From Candidatus Absconditabacterales bacterium (GTDB lineage: Bacteria; Patescibacteriota; Gracilibacteria; Absconditabacterales; Absconditicoccaceae): a DNA stretch of 58,529 bases. Below are positions 1 through 10,708 of this stretch, one piece after another (the stretch's first letter is position 1; each line of letters starts with the position of its first letter). The stretch spans positions 1 to 58,529 of the forward strand of contig JANWWO010000011.1 in assembly GCA_025057375.1 (NCBI GenBank), written 5' to 3'. The translations under genes and the position numbers were made by a program. Below the pieces are notes generated by a model. The model did not search any database. It was not told the origin of the DNA and was given only the letters and a program-made list of their open reading frames with translations.

Positions 1-39
1 TGTGCTTCAAAGGGCAAGCACGCTGCTTACATTCAATAA
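1..39 (+). CDS. C-terminal end of an unidentified gene
   Basis: The first 12 codons of the window form an open frame ending in TAA at 37-39. A strong intrinsic terminator follows 31 bases later, which supports this being the true 3' end of a plus-strand gene starting outside the window. The visible tail (Cys-Ala-Ser-Lys-Gly-Lys-His and so on) is too short to identify the protein. Confidence 0.4.
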   Translation, partial: CASKGKHAAYIQ

Positions 40-70
40 GTAGTCAGTCATTGTTCTTTTCTTTTGTTGG

Positions 71-103
71 CATCATAATCGTTGTGATTATGATGTTTTT
101 TTT
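71..103 (+). terminator. Intrinsic terminator
   Basis: A perfect 10-bp stem (CATCATAATC / GATTATGATG) with a 5-base loop is followed by eight T residues. It ends the gene that enters from the left and insulates the VTC-domain gene. Confidence 0.85.
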
Positions 104-113
104 AGGTGAAAAA

Positions 114-141
114 TTGCATTTTTTTCTATTTCCTGTATAAT
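114..141 (+). promoter_or_regulatory. Sigma-70-type promoter for the VTC-domain gene
   Basis: TTGCAT at 114-119, a 16-base spacer and a perfect TATAAT at 136-141 with TG directly upstream (extended -10). Transcription would begin near 148, about 36 bases before the ATG at 184. Confidence 0.65.
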
Positions 142-183
142 CATTATATGCATGATGCATTTTTATCTTTATGACCAACAATC

Positions 184-1020
184 ATGGAACGGAAAAAAAA
201 ACTCAAAAAATTTGCACCTATCTCACTTGAGCATCTCAATGCCCAAATGGAACTTATGGAAAGAATTGACAAAAAATATATTGTCATGGCTGATGATCTT
301 CCTCTTATTCTCGAATCCTTGACAAAAGATTATGCAATTTTGACTATTCAAGGGAAACAATACTTCGACTACAAAACGATGTATATGGATACAAAGACAC
401 TCGATAGTTTCCTTGCTCATCAGGATAAACATGACAAAAGACGAAAAGCAAGATCAAGACTCTATGTCGATAGTAATATAGCATTTTTTGAATGCAAAAT
501 TAAGGATGGCATGACAAGAAAATATAGATATGCTATCGACCCATATGATTATGGCATCCCAACACCACAATCACAACTCTTTGTAGGAGAGATCGTTCGT
601 TCTCATCTTCGTACAGATCTTACAGCTCCTCTAGTGCCAGAATTGGAAGTGTTGTATACAAGAATCACGCTCTGCAATAGAAAAACCAATGAAAGAGTAA
701 CTATTGATACAAATCTCAGTTTTCGCAATCCAGATCATCATGATATCTTTTCACTCCCTCATATCGCTATTATTGAAGCAAAAACCCAATCAGACAACGC
801 ACACTTTGATCGTGTAATTGGTAATTTTGGGTATCAACCTATGTCAGCCTGCTCAAAATACTGTCTAGGTATGATCTACACCAGAAGAGTAGAAGAATGG
901 ACAACATTTGCACGTACGATTTCTCATATCTCATTTCTCTCACTACACCATCAATCCACTCTCCAAAAAAAAAGAAGAGATAGAAAAAAAAACCTCAATA
1001 TCATCGCTCAAATCAAATAG
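184..1020 (+). CDS. VTC-domain protein (polyphosphate-polymerase-like)
   Basis: A 278-residue protein that fits the VTC family, the catalytic tunnel domain of eukaryotic vacuolar transporter chaperone polyphosphate polymerases, which is also widespread in bacteria. Visible family features are the N-terminal E-RIDKKY segment (about residues 26-32), a Y-F-D-Y-K-T-MY-D stretch near residue 60, the basic KRRKARSRLY strand near residue 90, the FECKIKDG strand near 103 (acidic/basic tunnel residues), and IEAKT near residue 200 where VTC proteins carry a metal-binding Glu. It ends in a basic tail rich in Lys and Arg. It has its own promoter and terminator, so it looks monocistronic. Unusually for this window it contains no TGA codon. 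Whether it makes polyphosphate is inference from the family. Confidence 0.75.
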   Translation: MERKKKLKKFAPISLEHLNAQMELMERIDKKYIVMADDLPLILESLTKDYAILTIQGKQYFDYKTMYMDTKTLDSFLAHQDKHDKRRKARSRLYVDSNIAFFECKIKDGMTRKYRYAIDPYDYGIPTPQSQLFVGEIVRSHLRTDLTAPLVPELEVLYTRITLCNRKTNERVTIDTNLSFRNPDHHDIFSLPHIAIIEAKTQSDNAHFDRVIGNFGYQPMSACSKYCLGMIYTRRVEEWTTFARTISHISFLSLHHQSTLQKKRRDRKKNLNIIAQIK

Positions 1021-1043
1021 CCCTACGATACATCTCTTGCAAT

Positions 1044-1074
1044 AAAAGACTATCGCAGCGATAGTCTTTTTTTA
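1044..1074 (+). terminator. Bidirectional intrinsic terminator
   Basis: AAAAGACTATCGC and its perfect complement GCGATAGTCTTTT flank one base, then the T-run continues to 1073. It sits between the convergent VTC and aminopeptidase genes, 5 bases past the end of the latter, and can serve both. Confidence 0.8.
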
Positions 1075-1078
1075 TACG

Positions 1079-2479
1079 TTAGACAATATCTAAAAAATCA
1101 CATACTGCATGGACCAATGGTCATGTTCATGCAATATTTTTTTCGTCGTACTCTTGTCTCTGTTTAGTTCTCAAAACTGGTCCTGCAATATCACAATGAA
1201 TCCATGTTTTTTTGTTGGTCACAAAATGAGACAAAAATGCTGCTGCCGTACTTGCGCCCATCACCTCTCGCTTTCCAACATTGTCAAGATCAGTATACGA
1301 ACCTTTGACAGCATCCATACAATGACAATCAAGAGGAAGCTGCCATCACAAATCATTAGTACGTTTGCATGAATCAAGCAACTTGGGGATCAATACATTA
1401 TCCTCAACCCCAAAAATCCCACTATACATCTCTCCTAGGGCTTTTCGACACGCTCATGTCAACGTTGCAAAGTCAAGCATCATTTTGGGAGCATACTTTT
1501 GCTCTGCATAGGTCAATGCATCCGCCAAAATCAATCTTCCTTCAGCATCTGAATGAGACACCATCACGGTCAGTCCATTTTTTGCCGTGTAAACATCACC
1601 ATTTTTCATCGCTCCTCACGAAATCATATTTTCAACCAGAGGAATAACACCAATAAGAGACTGTGGACTACCAAGACGACATGCAGTTTCGATAATTCAA
1701 ACCACAGTCGCTGCACCTCCCATATCAGCGTACATCTCATTCATTACCGGATATGGCTTTACATAGTATCATCCACTGTCATACGTCACTCCTTTCCCTA
1801 CAAGGCAATAAGGATTTTTGGTTTGAGAAGGAGTATAATTATACTCAATGACCATCAAACGTGGAGGAATTGCAGAGCCCTTGCCAACCGCAATCACTAG
1901 ATTCATTCCTTCTCTTTCAAGAGCTTTGTGGTCCAACACACGAATAGTGACCTGAGGAAAAGAAGAAAAATGATCACTAACCATCGTGACAAATGTCTGA
2001 GGATTGAGAATATTTGGAGGCAAGCAGGTCAGTTCTCTTGCATAATCAATGCCTGCTACCACAGCATGCAACGAACGATCAAAAATACCATCAATCTCAA
2101 TTTTATTGTTTGGTTGGTCTTTTTTCATCATTCTTCCTGTTGTAGATGCCAAAAGGATGCCTTTGGAGACAAAAAATTTTGTTTCTCCACGAACATCCTG
2201 TCACCACAAAACACGAATACGTGCATCCTCCTTACCAATCCGTTCTTTACACTGCTCGATACTTTTTGCACCCAAATTTTGGATAGCATTGAGTGATAAT
2301 CATGAGGGAACCCAACAAGCAAGTTCCATTTTTTTTCTATTACTGATATGTTGAGCGATTCACCCTGTATCAGAAGCATAATGAGCCAATCCAAATGATA
2401 AGGACTGAGCCAAAGTATCAGCAAGACGAGAATGACGTACAGAAGAAGACGTCGTTACCACAAGCGTAATAGATTTCAT
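1079..2479 (-). CDS. M17 leucyl aminopeptidase family protein
   Basis: 466 residues with TGA read as Gly. This is a cytosolic dimetal aminopeptidase of the PepA/M17 family, which removes N-terminal residues from peptides. The C-terminal catalytic domain shows the K-G-V-T-Y-D-S-G-G metal/active-site block (about residue 235), the GGAATV stretch, the signature written here [13 protein letters not shown] (normally NTDAEGR), and the LTGAC segment. Lys, Asp and Glu ligands are all present, but Asn-Thr of the signature is replaced by His-Ser, which is unusual. The N-terminal half is poorly conserved, as is normal for M17. The ATG at 2479 opens the frame. ValRS ends 30 bases upstream on the same strand, so the two are probably co-transcribed. 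At least nine in-frame TGA codons, several at family-invariant Gly. Confidence 0.85.
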
Positions 2480-2509
2480 CACAGAAAAAGAAAAATAAAA
2501 AACACTTTC

Positions 2510-4933
2510 TTACCTAATCTCCACACTCCATTCCCCATCCTCAAATCTCAATCCTGACGCTTTCGCGACTGCACACAGATCGTCACGGAAGTCAGTCAAG
2601 ATTTTTTTCTTTTTGTCGTCACACCTGACACAAATTTCCCCAATCTCCGCACCCAAAGACAATTGTTTGGTCGTCTTGTATTTTCTGACCTCACCGATCA
2701 GGGTTTGGCAACACGTAAAACACGAAACTATCTCCTCATGCACAAAATTCGCATCCACAGACGGATACGAACAACGATGCAGACTGAGCTCACCCACGAA
2801 CGGACGATACCATATCTGATACAATTCTTCGGTCACATGCGGAATATAAGGTGCAAACAGACTCAAGAGAGAAAAAAATACGGACTGACACGTCCAACGT
2901 GCAGATTGTTGTTTCGCGGTTCCATTTTCAAATTGTTCTGGCTTATAGAGTCTGAGTTTGATCATTTCTAAATACACATCACAAAAATCTTGTCGGAAAA
3001 ATTCTTCCAAGGCAATTTTTGCAAGCCCAATCTCATAGGCATCAAGCTGTTTTCTCACTATTGCTATCGTCTCTTGCAAACGAGCCAAAATCCGACGATC
3101 AGTTGCATACAAATCGCTAGGTTGTGCCGTCCCAATTGCATCGATGGAGTTGGTCATTTGGAGGAAATTCCCCACGTTCCAGAGTTTCATCACGAGCTTA
3201 TTCCCGTTTTTGATCATCCCTTCATCAAAGATCATATCTTTCCCAAGCTGTCCACTCAATGCCCAATATCTCACAGGATCCGCTCCCCAGTTGATCAAGA
3301 GTTCATCTGGCTCAACTTTGGCATTACCTTTGGATTTGGAGATTTTTTCTCCTTTCCCAGCAAGGACATGACCACTCATCATCACGGTATCAAACGGTTT
3401 GCGATCGTGAGCAAAATGTGCGTGAATAGTCGTGTACAACAACCAGGTACGAATAATATCGTGCGCTTGAACTCTCAAAGACATCGGAAGCAAATTGCCC
3501 ATAAATCCGTTTTTGCGAGCGATATGTGCATTGATGTCTGGTGTCATTCCTGAGGTAAACCAGGTATCAAGTACCATCATTTCTGGTTCAATATCATCAG
3601 TCGTATGTCATGCTGGGAGTGTGTCAGGCATCATTGAGGTAGGATCGATAGCTCCAGATGCAAGCTGTGCGTCACTTGGCAAAATAATGTCACCAGTCTT
3701 GCGAGAGTATCGCACAGGGATAGGGATCCCAAACGTCCTATTACGAGAGATATTCCAATCTCGAGACAAATTGTCAATCCAGTCAGTCGATCTTTTTTTC
3801 ATCCATGTAGGAACTCGTATCATTGCGTCATTTCTACGATGTCGTTGATCTTTGTGATCAAGAATTTGGACAAATCGCTGTTTGACGGGAATAATTTCTA
3901 CACGAACCTTTCATCTTTCGGTAAAAGAAACTGACTGACGAATTGGCGTTGCACGAACAACCGCTCCTTTTTGGGTGAGAAGTTCTGCAATTTTGATTCT
4001 TGCATCCTCAACTTTGAGTCCATTAAGTTCGTCAACATGACAATTTTCAATTTTTCCATAACGATTGACGATGACTTTAGGCTGGAGATTGTGCTTTTGG
4101 GTTCGGTACACATCGGTTTCATCTCCGTAAGTACAGCACATCACCGCACCACTCCCCTTATCCATTTTGACTTTGTCGTCAGTCATGATTTGTATCTCAT
4201 CACCAAAAGGCGTGACGGCAGTTTTCCCAACGACATGCGTATATCTTGTGTCATCAGGATGCACAAACACAGCGACAATTGCAGGCATCAACTCGGGTCT
4301 GGTAGTGGCAATAATAATCTCACCTCCTTCTTTGATCGAAAAACAAACATCATAAAATATACTATCAATTTCTTTTTCTTCGATTTCAGCTTGGGCAGTC
4401 GTAGATTGGGTTTTGGTACATCGAAGAGCTGGAAAAACTTTGGACACAATATGTCACTGACGAACCATATCCACAAAACGTTTTTGTGCGAGTTGCTGAA
4501 CTTCAGGCGTGATCGTTGCGTAGGTTTGCTTTCGATCGACAGAAAAACCGTAGTTAATCCAAAGATTTTTGTATTGTTGACGAAATTTTTCATTAATACT
4601 CAAACACAAATCCCAAAACTCTTGGCGAGACACTTGTCTACTATTGACGCCAGTTTCTTTTTCGACAAGTTGTTCGGTAGGAATACCGTTATCATCATAG
4701 CCCATCGGATAATACACATTGTACCCTGTCATTCTTTTGTATCTAACCAAACATTCTGCTTGAGTGTACGAGAAAATATGCCCAATGTGGAGTTTTCCTG
4801 AGACAGTTGGAGGAGGTGTATCGACGCTAAAAAGTGGTTTAGATGACTGGGGATCGAAAGCATACACATTGTTCTCAAGCCAAAATTGTTGTCGGTGTTT
4901 TTCGCGGTCGTGGAGGGAGTAAGAAGAAGACAT
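2510..4933 (-). CDS. valS: Valyl-tRNA synthetase, archaeal type
   Basis: 807 residues; charges tRNA-Val in the cytosol. The N-terminus has the ValRS block P-P-P-T-V-S-G with the HIGH motif at residues 49-52, followed by RM-G-Y-N-V and DDNGIPTE, which is the arrangement of archaeal-type ValRS. An editing (CP1) domain follows (I-A-T-T-R-P-E-L near residue 220) and the KMSKS loop reads KISKS at about residue 530. The C-terminal anticodon-binding domain is compact and the long coiled-coil arm of E. coli ValRS (951 residues) appears to be missing. Five or so TGA-Gly codons interrupt the standard-code frame. First gene of a probable valS-aminopeptidase transcription unit. Confidence 0.93.
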
Positions 4934-4986
4934 GGAAAAAAATCAAGACAAGGTGATAAAAGAAAAAAAATGCATACGATTGTTTT

Positions 4987-5020
4987 ACCAATAGAATATC
5001 CCAACCAATAGAATATCCCA
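4987..5020. repeat. Perfect tandem duplication of 17 bp
   Basis: The unit ACCAATAGAATATCCCA occurs twice back to back, directly upstream of valS. It could be a recent slippage duplication or a paired regulatory site. No palindromic symmetry is seen within the unit. Confidence 0.9.
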
Positions 5021-5280
5021 GAAGAAAGAGGTTTTTATCATTGATTACTATACATCAAATATCAATTATAATATATTCCGTGACATACTCCGTCATATAA
5101 CGCTATCTGGATACATAGATAATATACAACAATTATTGCATCCAAAAACGATATCCACATTAACTTGTATATATTTTTGACTGCAATGCAAGCTAAAATG
5201 AGGATACTGGTACAAAAATTGTTGCAATCCTCATATTTCATTCGATTCCATATAAGGGATGTATGGCATTTTTTTGTCAA
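5021..5280. other. Gene-free stretch upstream of valS
   Basis: About 260 bases of AT-rich sequence. Short minus-strand frames exist but none looks like protein and no RNA motif is recognised. It lies downstream of a decayed gene and may be its remains. Confidence 0.4.
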
Positions 5281-5777
5281 CTAGGATTTACTAATTGCAT
5301 ATGCATTCATAGCATCCCAGAAACCAATATGTTCAATCGTCATAGATTCACTGTGACCAGATTGCTGATTATACTTCCAATAAATAATTGCTCCATGAGG
5401 TATATGAATGTCCACATCATATCACTTTTTTACAAAAAAGCTGACTGACAACACTACTGCAAGAGTGAAGCAACAGTAGCACATCAATGAAAAGAACTAT
5501 CTACTAACGCAAAAATAGTAAACACACAATATACACAACTCTTCTTTCCTTCATCAGTCAAATCAATTTTTTCTCAATCAGGATGTATTCCCCATAGTAT
5601 TGAAATCGATCTTTTCATACATATAACTGTGCCAGATACAAATATTGATCAACAAAAGAAAGACGAGAGACATAATCAAGATTTTGCATATTTACCAACT
5701 CTTTTTACCAACAATTCGGAAAAATGTGGGATACACAATTTCCTCGTTCATAAAGGAACAATCACTTCTTTCTCCAT
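5281..5777 (-). pseudogene. Probable decayed gene, unidentified product
   Basis: Two overlapping minus-strand frames read as protein under code 25: an upstream one of 107 codons (5454-5777, five TGA codons, ending TAG) and a downstream one of 67 codons (5281-5484, ending TAG) in another frame. The first carries a stretch with HPDGEKIDLTDEGKK and the second GYDVDIHIPHGAIIYW, both more protein-like than the surrounding DNA, and the junction looks like a frameshift inside one original gene. I do not recognise the family. It lies just downstream of the LD-carboxypeptidase pseudogene in the same orientation, so the two may have decayed together. They could also be two small real genes. Confidence 0.35.
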
Positions 5778-5802
5778 AAGGAGAAACTAAAAATAAAAAA
5801 AC

Positions 5803-6764
5803 TTACTCACGAAAAACAGTAATACTATCATGTTCTATCACTATACGTCCTCATATTTGCAAAATTGCCTGTAGATACGTATGGGACGCATCAATATTCG
5901 CAACAATAGGAAATGAGGCATGTGCAAATCAAGGAACATCAGAAATGATATTCTACATCTGATGAAAAGAAATTTGAGTAGTATTACGATCCCATCTTCC
6001 GATCAACATTTCTTGTATGTGATCAACTCATGGTTGCAAGAACAATGTCTGCAACACTCTCCAGATACTCGTCGGTGTTTCATCAACATCTTCTACCAAA
6101 ACAATAGATCACATAAGAGATGGCATATATTCAGTACCAAAAAGCTGTGCAAAAGAAATCAAATTTCATCACACAAGCCTTCAAGAACCCTTTCAGGGAC
6201 GCAATACAACATGTCAGTCTGTATTTGGATACCATTTCATACCTCCCAACGTATCAAAACCACCTGTCCATCGTGCATCATAACTATATTCCTGAGATGG
6301 TAGTAACTTTTTCTTTTTATAAAAAGTATTACCAAACCAAAATTCTCGCCACTCTTGGGTATATGCAATTTTTTCTGTTGCAAAATCCAACAATACAGGT
6401 CAGTGATATGTTTTTTTCCCTGTCTTGATATATAGTGCATAAGATGTAATATCGGAATATCCCATCAATCATTTTGCCCATAAGCAATCGTATCATAAGG
6501 GAGTAATGATAACAGACGATTTGCATTTCTTCATCACATAAGAGCAACATAACCAGAACTTGTTTTTTTTAGTCAATCACAAAGAGCATCTATGACATAC
6601 TGTTCATCAGCAATGCCCAAAAAAGTAGAATTCATATAATCTGTATGTCGAACAATATCTTCAGAAAAAAGAGAAAATGAAAAAAGTAGTCTATCTCGAT
6701 ATGGCAGAGCAATACAATCAGCATACGAAATAGTCTTGGAAAAAGCAATAGGGAAAACAGACAT
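5803..6764 (-). pseudogene. LD-carboxypeptidase (peptidase S66, LdcA-like) with frameshift and in-frame stop
   Basis: S66 peptidases trim the tetrapeptide of recycled murein to the tripeptide. All family landmarks can be read here, but not in one frame: an N-terminal part to about 6475 (A-L-M-G-G-R-N-A-N-R-L-L), then after a one-base deletion near 6461-6475 the nucleophile block GYSDITS, the YHGP motif, the domain-2 block G-RLVGGNL, the acidic LVEDVDE segment and a C-terminal ASHT where the catalytic His is expected. An in-frame TAG at 5953-5955 separates the last block from the rest. With the missing base restored the coding length is 963 bases (320 residues), normal for S66. Two independent lesions make a pseudogene likelier than one read error. 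UGA-Gly codons remain in family-correct positions. Confidence 0.8.
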
Positions 6765-7296
6765 CTAATAGAAAAAATATAAGATAGAGAAAAATAATTG
6801 TGTTGGATGCATCAATGAATAAGGAGCAGAAATAGAGAAATCATAAAAAGTATGCTTCCACAAAAAGACAAGGTTTTCGAATGTATCTTCTCTTATTTCT
6901 GGTTTGATTGTCATTACTATAGGTTAACCATTGATATTCATCTTAGTATACTAAGATGTCTAATATGAATAGAGGAATTTATCCACGAAAGTAAAGACAT
7001 TTATTATAGGGTTTTCACAATTCACATTTGACGAAGATCAGAAACTCAGTAGTAACAGTTCTCGGCAGTCTTTCTCTCTTCCTCATTTTTTTGAGGTCTA
7101 CGCATGTATGTATATTGTTCTTATGCAACGTTCTCTCCATGTTTGTAGAAAATATGATTGGCTTTGTTGTATACTTGATCTAATACACTATTCATGATCA
7201 TGAAAAGATGATATTATCAATCAATCGTCTTGCATTGAAGAAAAAAAATACTATAGAAAATATATGATATCATCATTTTAGTTGTTATATTATCGA
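6765..7296. other. Intergenic region of 532 bp between divergent genes
   Basis: No convincing protein frame on either strand. It holds a perfect 20-bp palindrome at 6939-6958 and a small CCTCA/TGAGG hairpin near 7080-7096. No tRNA-like fold was recognised. As the space between divergent genes it probably carries promoters and operators. Confidence 0.5.
6939..6958. repeat. Perfect 20-bp palindrome, possible operator
   Basis: CATCTTAGTATACTAAGATG is its own reverse complement, with no loop. Such sites typically bind dimeric regulators. It lies in the 532-bp gap between the LD-carboxypeptidase pseudogene and the membrane protein at 7297. The same word was not seen elsewhere in the window by eye. 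Confidence 0.6.
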
Positions 7297-8073
7297 ATGA
7301 TCTGACGACTATGATCGTTCTTGGTACTTCCATCAACACTCACCATCTTTCATCGAAGTGTATGATTTTTCTTCCTTGCGATCATTATCCTCCTTATTAT
7401 CTCACGTACGAGAAAGATTGGCATAGGGTGTAGTATCATACTAGGATTACTCTTCTCGACCCGTTTACTGGTCTATGATATCACAGGCCCTATCACCACG
7501 CCATACCCACTCATCATGCGACTTCGTGAACCATTTACTGACGAGAACTGACTGCTAACAACGACACCAACTCCCCTCACAACGACGCAGACAATTATAA
7601 TTCCGTCTACTACCTCAGATCCCCATCTCCATCTCTGGGATCACAATATACATACTCTCTACCAAGCAACTGGTGCACTGATTCTTTCTCTTCCCTCACT
7701 GCAGGTCCAGCGCGGTTTTCTCTCTCCTATCGATCTCGATACACTTCCGCCAGACGAAAAAACAAATCTCTGACTGGCAGTCAAGAAAATGCTTGTAGAA
7801 CGCTACTATCCTGGCTCATCACTCCCTATTCGTTATCTGACATATGGGCGATATCGATTTCTTAGTGAACGAAACACTAATCATTGGGGATTGCATGCAC
7901 AAGAAGTACGAAATCGCGGAAAAAAACTCGGAGAAGTCCCAGGAGGGACATGATCTCTCATCACGACAATGACACCCTTGAATCAATGGATAAGGCATGA
8001 TACCAATACCGATCTCACGACTCAAATAATCAACCAAAGTCGACGTGAATGATGGGAACGTATCAACAACTAA
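7297..8073 (+). CDS. Membrane-anchored hypothetical protein
   Basis: 258 residues under code 25. One or two hydrophobic segments near residues 25-55 (F-F-L-A-I-I-I-L-L and G-L-L-F-S-T-R-L) are followed by a Thr/Pro-rich linker and a soluble C-terminal part containing E-R-Y-Y-P-G-S and WGLHAQEVRNRGKKLGE. No family recognised. At least seven TGA codons, including a TGA-TGG pair near the end. The ATG is the first in the frame, but no ribosome-binding site is evident. It ends 39 bases before uvrC, so they probably share a transcript. Confidence 0.6.
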
Positions 8074-8112
8074 CTACCTACTCACTTTATTATCTCTCCA
8101 ATTATCTTTTCT

Positions 8113-9834
8113 ATGCTCGATCGTTCCTGTATTTCAACAGCACCCACAAGTCCAGGGATCTATATCTTCAAAAATGATACTGACATCATTCTCTATGTTG
8201 GCAAAGCAAAAAATATCGCCAAAAGAGTCAGTCAGTATTTTTCTCCTGGGTCAATGCGAAAACAAGATATGATGGCTCATGCAACAAAAATCGAACGAAT
8301 CGAAACACAAACAGAAGCAGAAGCGCTCTATCTAGAAGAAAATCTTATCAAAACTCATCAACCAGAATACAATCGCCTCCTCAAAAATAACTCTCACTAT
8401 GTATACATAAAAATCACTCATCATCCCTACCCTAGCGTTTTTGTCACCAAACAAAAAAAAAATGATAAAGCAGAGTATATCTGACCCAAAAATGCTATTC
8501 ATACGCTCCGCAAAACGATTCAATACTGTAAAAGCTACCTCAAACGAAGAGGATGTAAACAAACACAATTTCGTCAAGGCAATCTATGTACCGAATACTA
8601 CTTCTGACAATGTGCATGACGATGTATCGCGAACAAACCAGAAAAAATAGCACAAGCTGGAATAAATCCTGACACTATATCCAAAGCACAAAGTGAAAAA
8701 ATCATTCGTCTCCTTCGTCAATTCTTTTCTGGACGCCCCGATAAACTGCAAACACTGATCAAAGAAGATATTGATCGTGCTATCGCAACACAAAATTTTG
8801 AACGAGCCATCCACCTCAGGGATATGTATCACTGATTAGTTGCATTTTCAGAAAAACAGGCAGTCGTTTTGGATATAATCACAGACTGTATCATCGGTGT
8901 CAGTCAGCGCATTGAGACCAAAATCATTGTCTGTATCCTGATAATCGTCGAAGGAAAAGTAATCGATATCATCAGGACTCATTATAGTACGGATATTATG
9001 TCCCATCACCATATTTGGCTTGCTGCCTGAATAGAACGAAATACATCCTTTATGCTTTATGAAGAGACAGGACTCCCCTGGCAGGTAAACGATGATGAAC
9101 CACAAACAATTCGATGATTTTCATCATCAGACAAAAGAGTAACAATGACCTCTGTTCGTAGCAAAATACAGGATGTGATCGATAATGCTATCAGTTCCTA
9201 TTTTTCTCCTGCGAGCATGCATGATAATGATGTGCCTATCATCAACGCTGTTCTTGGTCAACTCCAAAGCGATTTGGGGTTAGATCGTTTCCCCTATCAT
9301 ATCGAAGCCATTGATGTTTCTCATATACAAGGAGGACGATGTTCATGATGACTGTCCTGTCTCAAAGCATGATCTCCCTATCCCAAATGATATCGCCACT
9401 ACAAACTCAAAGGCAATGATGACTATACAAACCTATGCACGCTTGTGACCAAAAGAATCGAATCAAGCAAAAAATGACAGACACTCCCTGATCTCCTCCT
9501 CATTGATGGGTGAATCGGACAAGTCAATGCAATCATAAATCTCCTCAACACACAATTCCCCGATAGCAAAGAGCATATGATGATTGTTGGCATTGCAAAG
9601 GGAGACGCAAGAAATCAATCTCATATTGGATCTTTCACAAAAAAAGAAAAAAAACACAAGACGGACACAATTCGCGAAATCTTTCTTATTGTCGATAAAC
9701 AGGGAAGATTGATCGAACATCCATGTCAGTATACACCAGGAGAAAAGCTTTTACTCAAAGCAAGGAATGAAGCTCACCGTTTTGCAAATCGTTATAGAAC
9801 CAAGCAAATGAGTATGGAATGGAGACAGTCATAA
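8113..9834 (+). CDS. uvrC: Excinuclease ABC subunit C without the C-terminal HhH domain
   Basis: 573 residues. UvrC makes both incisions around a lesion in nucleotide excision repair. The GIY-YIG nuclease domain is at residues 14-95 (PGIYIF, YVGKAKN, ALYLEENLIKTHQP), a Cys-containing linker and UVR motif (FERAIHLRD, about residue 228) follow, and the C-terminal RNase-H-like endonuclease has IEAIDVSH near residue 398 and LLLIDGG near 460. The protein stops at EAHRFANRYRTKQ, exactly where other UvrC proteins continue into the tandem helix-hairpin-helix DNA-binding domain, so that domain is missing. One frame holds throughout with many TGA-Gly codons, including two consecutive ones after GGRCS. 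No uvrA or uvrB is present in the window. Confidence 0.93.
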
Positions 9835-9856
9835 AACCACCATCATCTATAATCAT

Positions 9857-10648
9857 CTATGTGAGTACAAATGACCACCACGAATGACGAATTGTTGCCG
9901 TACTTGCATGTACAAGACGATGATCAGGAAGCATCATACAAAGAGCGTCCAAAGAATCTGACGCGAACACACAAAGATTGTGAGCTCATCGATCACGAGC
10001 GAAGGTTGTTGCATGAAGAAGAAATGATGCAGAGGTACTGATGAGAGGCTGTTCATGCCACAATGTCCATACATAACTATCACGTGGTCATACCCATTGA
10101 AGATATCCTCCAACACAATGATATCCCTTCCATAAGGCCCGAACAGTCCAATTATTCGCTTTTTGGGCAAGATACTGATATGATTGAAGTTGCGTAGGCA
10201 AATAGCTATTCTGCACCTTTATAGATGATCGAAAATGCTCAGGTTTGGGACCATTAAGAGAACTAATACGGAAACGTTCGGTACTATACGATGCCAAAGA
10301 TGAATGATTATCATAACTCGCAAGTGAGATAAAGCGAAGAAAAGGATGGCTAGTTCATTTAACAACACATTTAGGAATGCTTGCAAACCACTCTGTAACC
10401 TGATGATGATAATGATAGTCATGTATCACTGTCACATCATGCAAAGAGACAGATGAGGAAAAATGCGAGATATCAGGCAACATTGATCGATCCACCCAAT
10501 GATACCAGACTGATTGATCTCCCCATCGATGACGACAAAATATCTGAATAATATGATAAGAAGAGCTGGGCGTAATACACACACGACCCTCAGTACGCAT
10601 CACCTTTTGATACTGTGGGTCTGAAAAAAATGTCACCATTATTTGCAT
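9857..10648 (-). CDS. Hypothetical protein
   Basis: 263 residues under code 25, ending at TAG 9857-9859, 23 bases from the convergent uvrC. The only ATG starts are at 10648 and 10639; the frame runs to a TTG at 10678, but that lies at the likely start point of the divergent promoter, so the ATG is preferred. The protein is rich in His, Ser, Trp and Tyr with no clear membrane segment. The last third (R-D-R-G-A-H-N-L-C-V-F-A-S-D, then a short C-terminal strand) might suggest an acetyltransferase-like or small enzyme fold, but nothing is certain. Confidence 0.6.
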
Positions 10649-10671
10649 CAGCAAAATAAAATCACTATACT
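10643..10671 (+). promoter_or_regulatory. Sigma-70-type promoter
   Basis: TTGCAT at 10643-10648, a 17-base spacer and TATACT at 10666-10671. It drives the pilin-like gene at 10709, whose ATG lies about 30 bases past the predicted start point. Confidence 0.65.
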
Positions 10672-10708
10672 TAAACAATACTGCTCTTTATCTCTTCATG
10701 ACTATCCT

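Noticed and set aside
1079-2479. Reading TGA as Trp (Mycoplasma code 4)
   Set aside because: TGA falls on invariant glycines in many families, and TGG is used normally for Trp in the same genes.
5281-5484. D-I-H-I-P-H-G-A as part of a Lon protease
   Set aside because: The segment slightly resembles the Lon D-I-H-x-H-x-P-E-G-A block, but the catalytic P-S-A-G that should follow is absent.
10649-10678. TTG start at 10678 for the gene ending at 9857
   Set aside because: It lies at the predicted start point of the divergent promoter; the ATG at 10648 is more likely.
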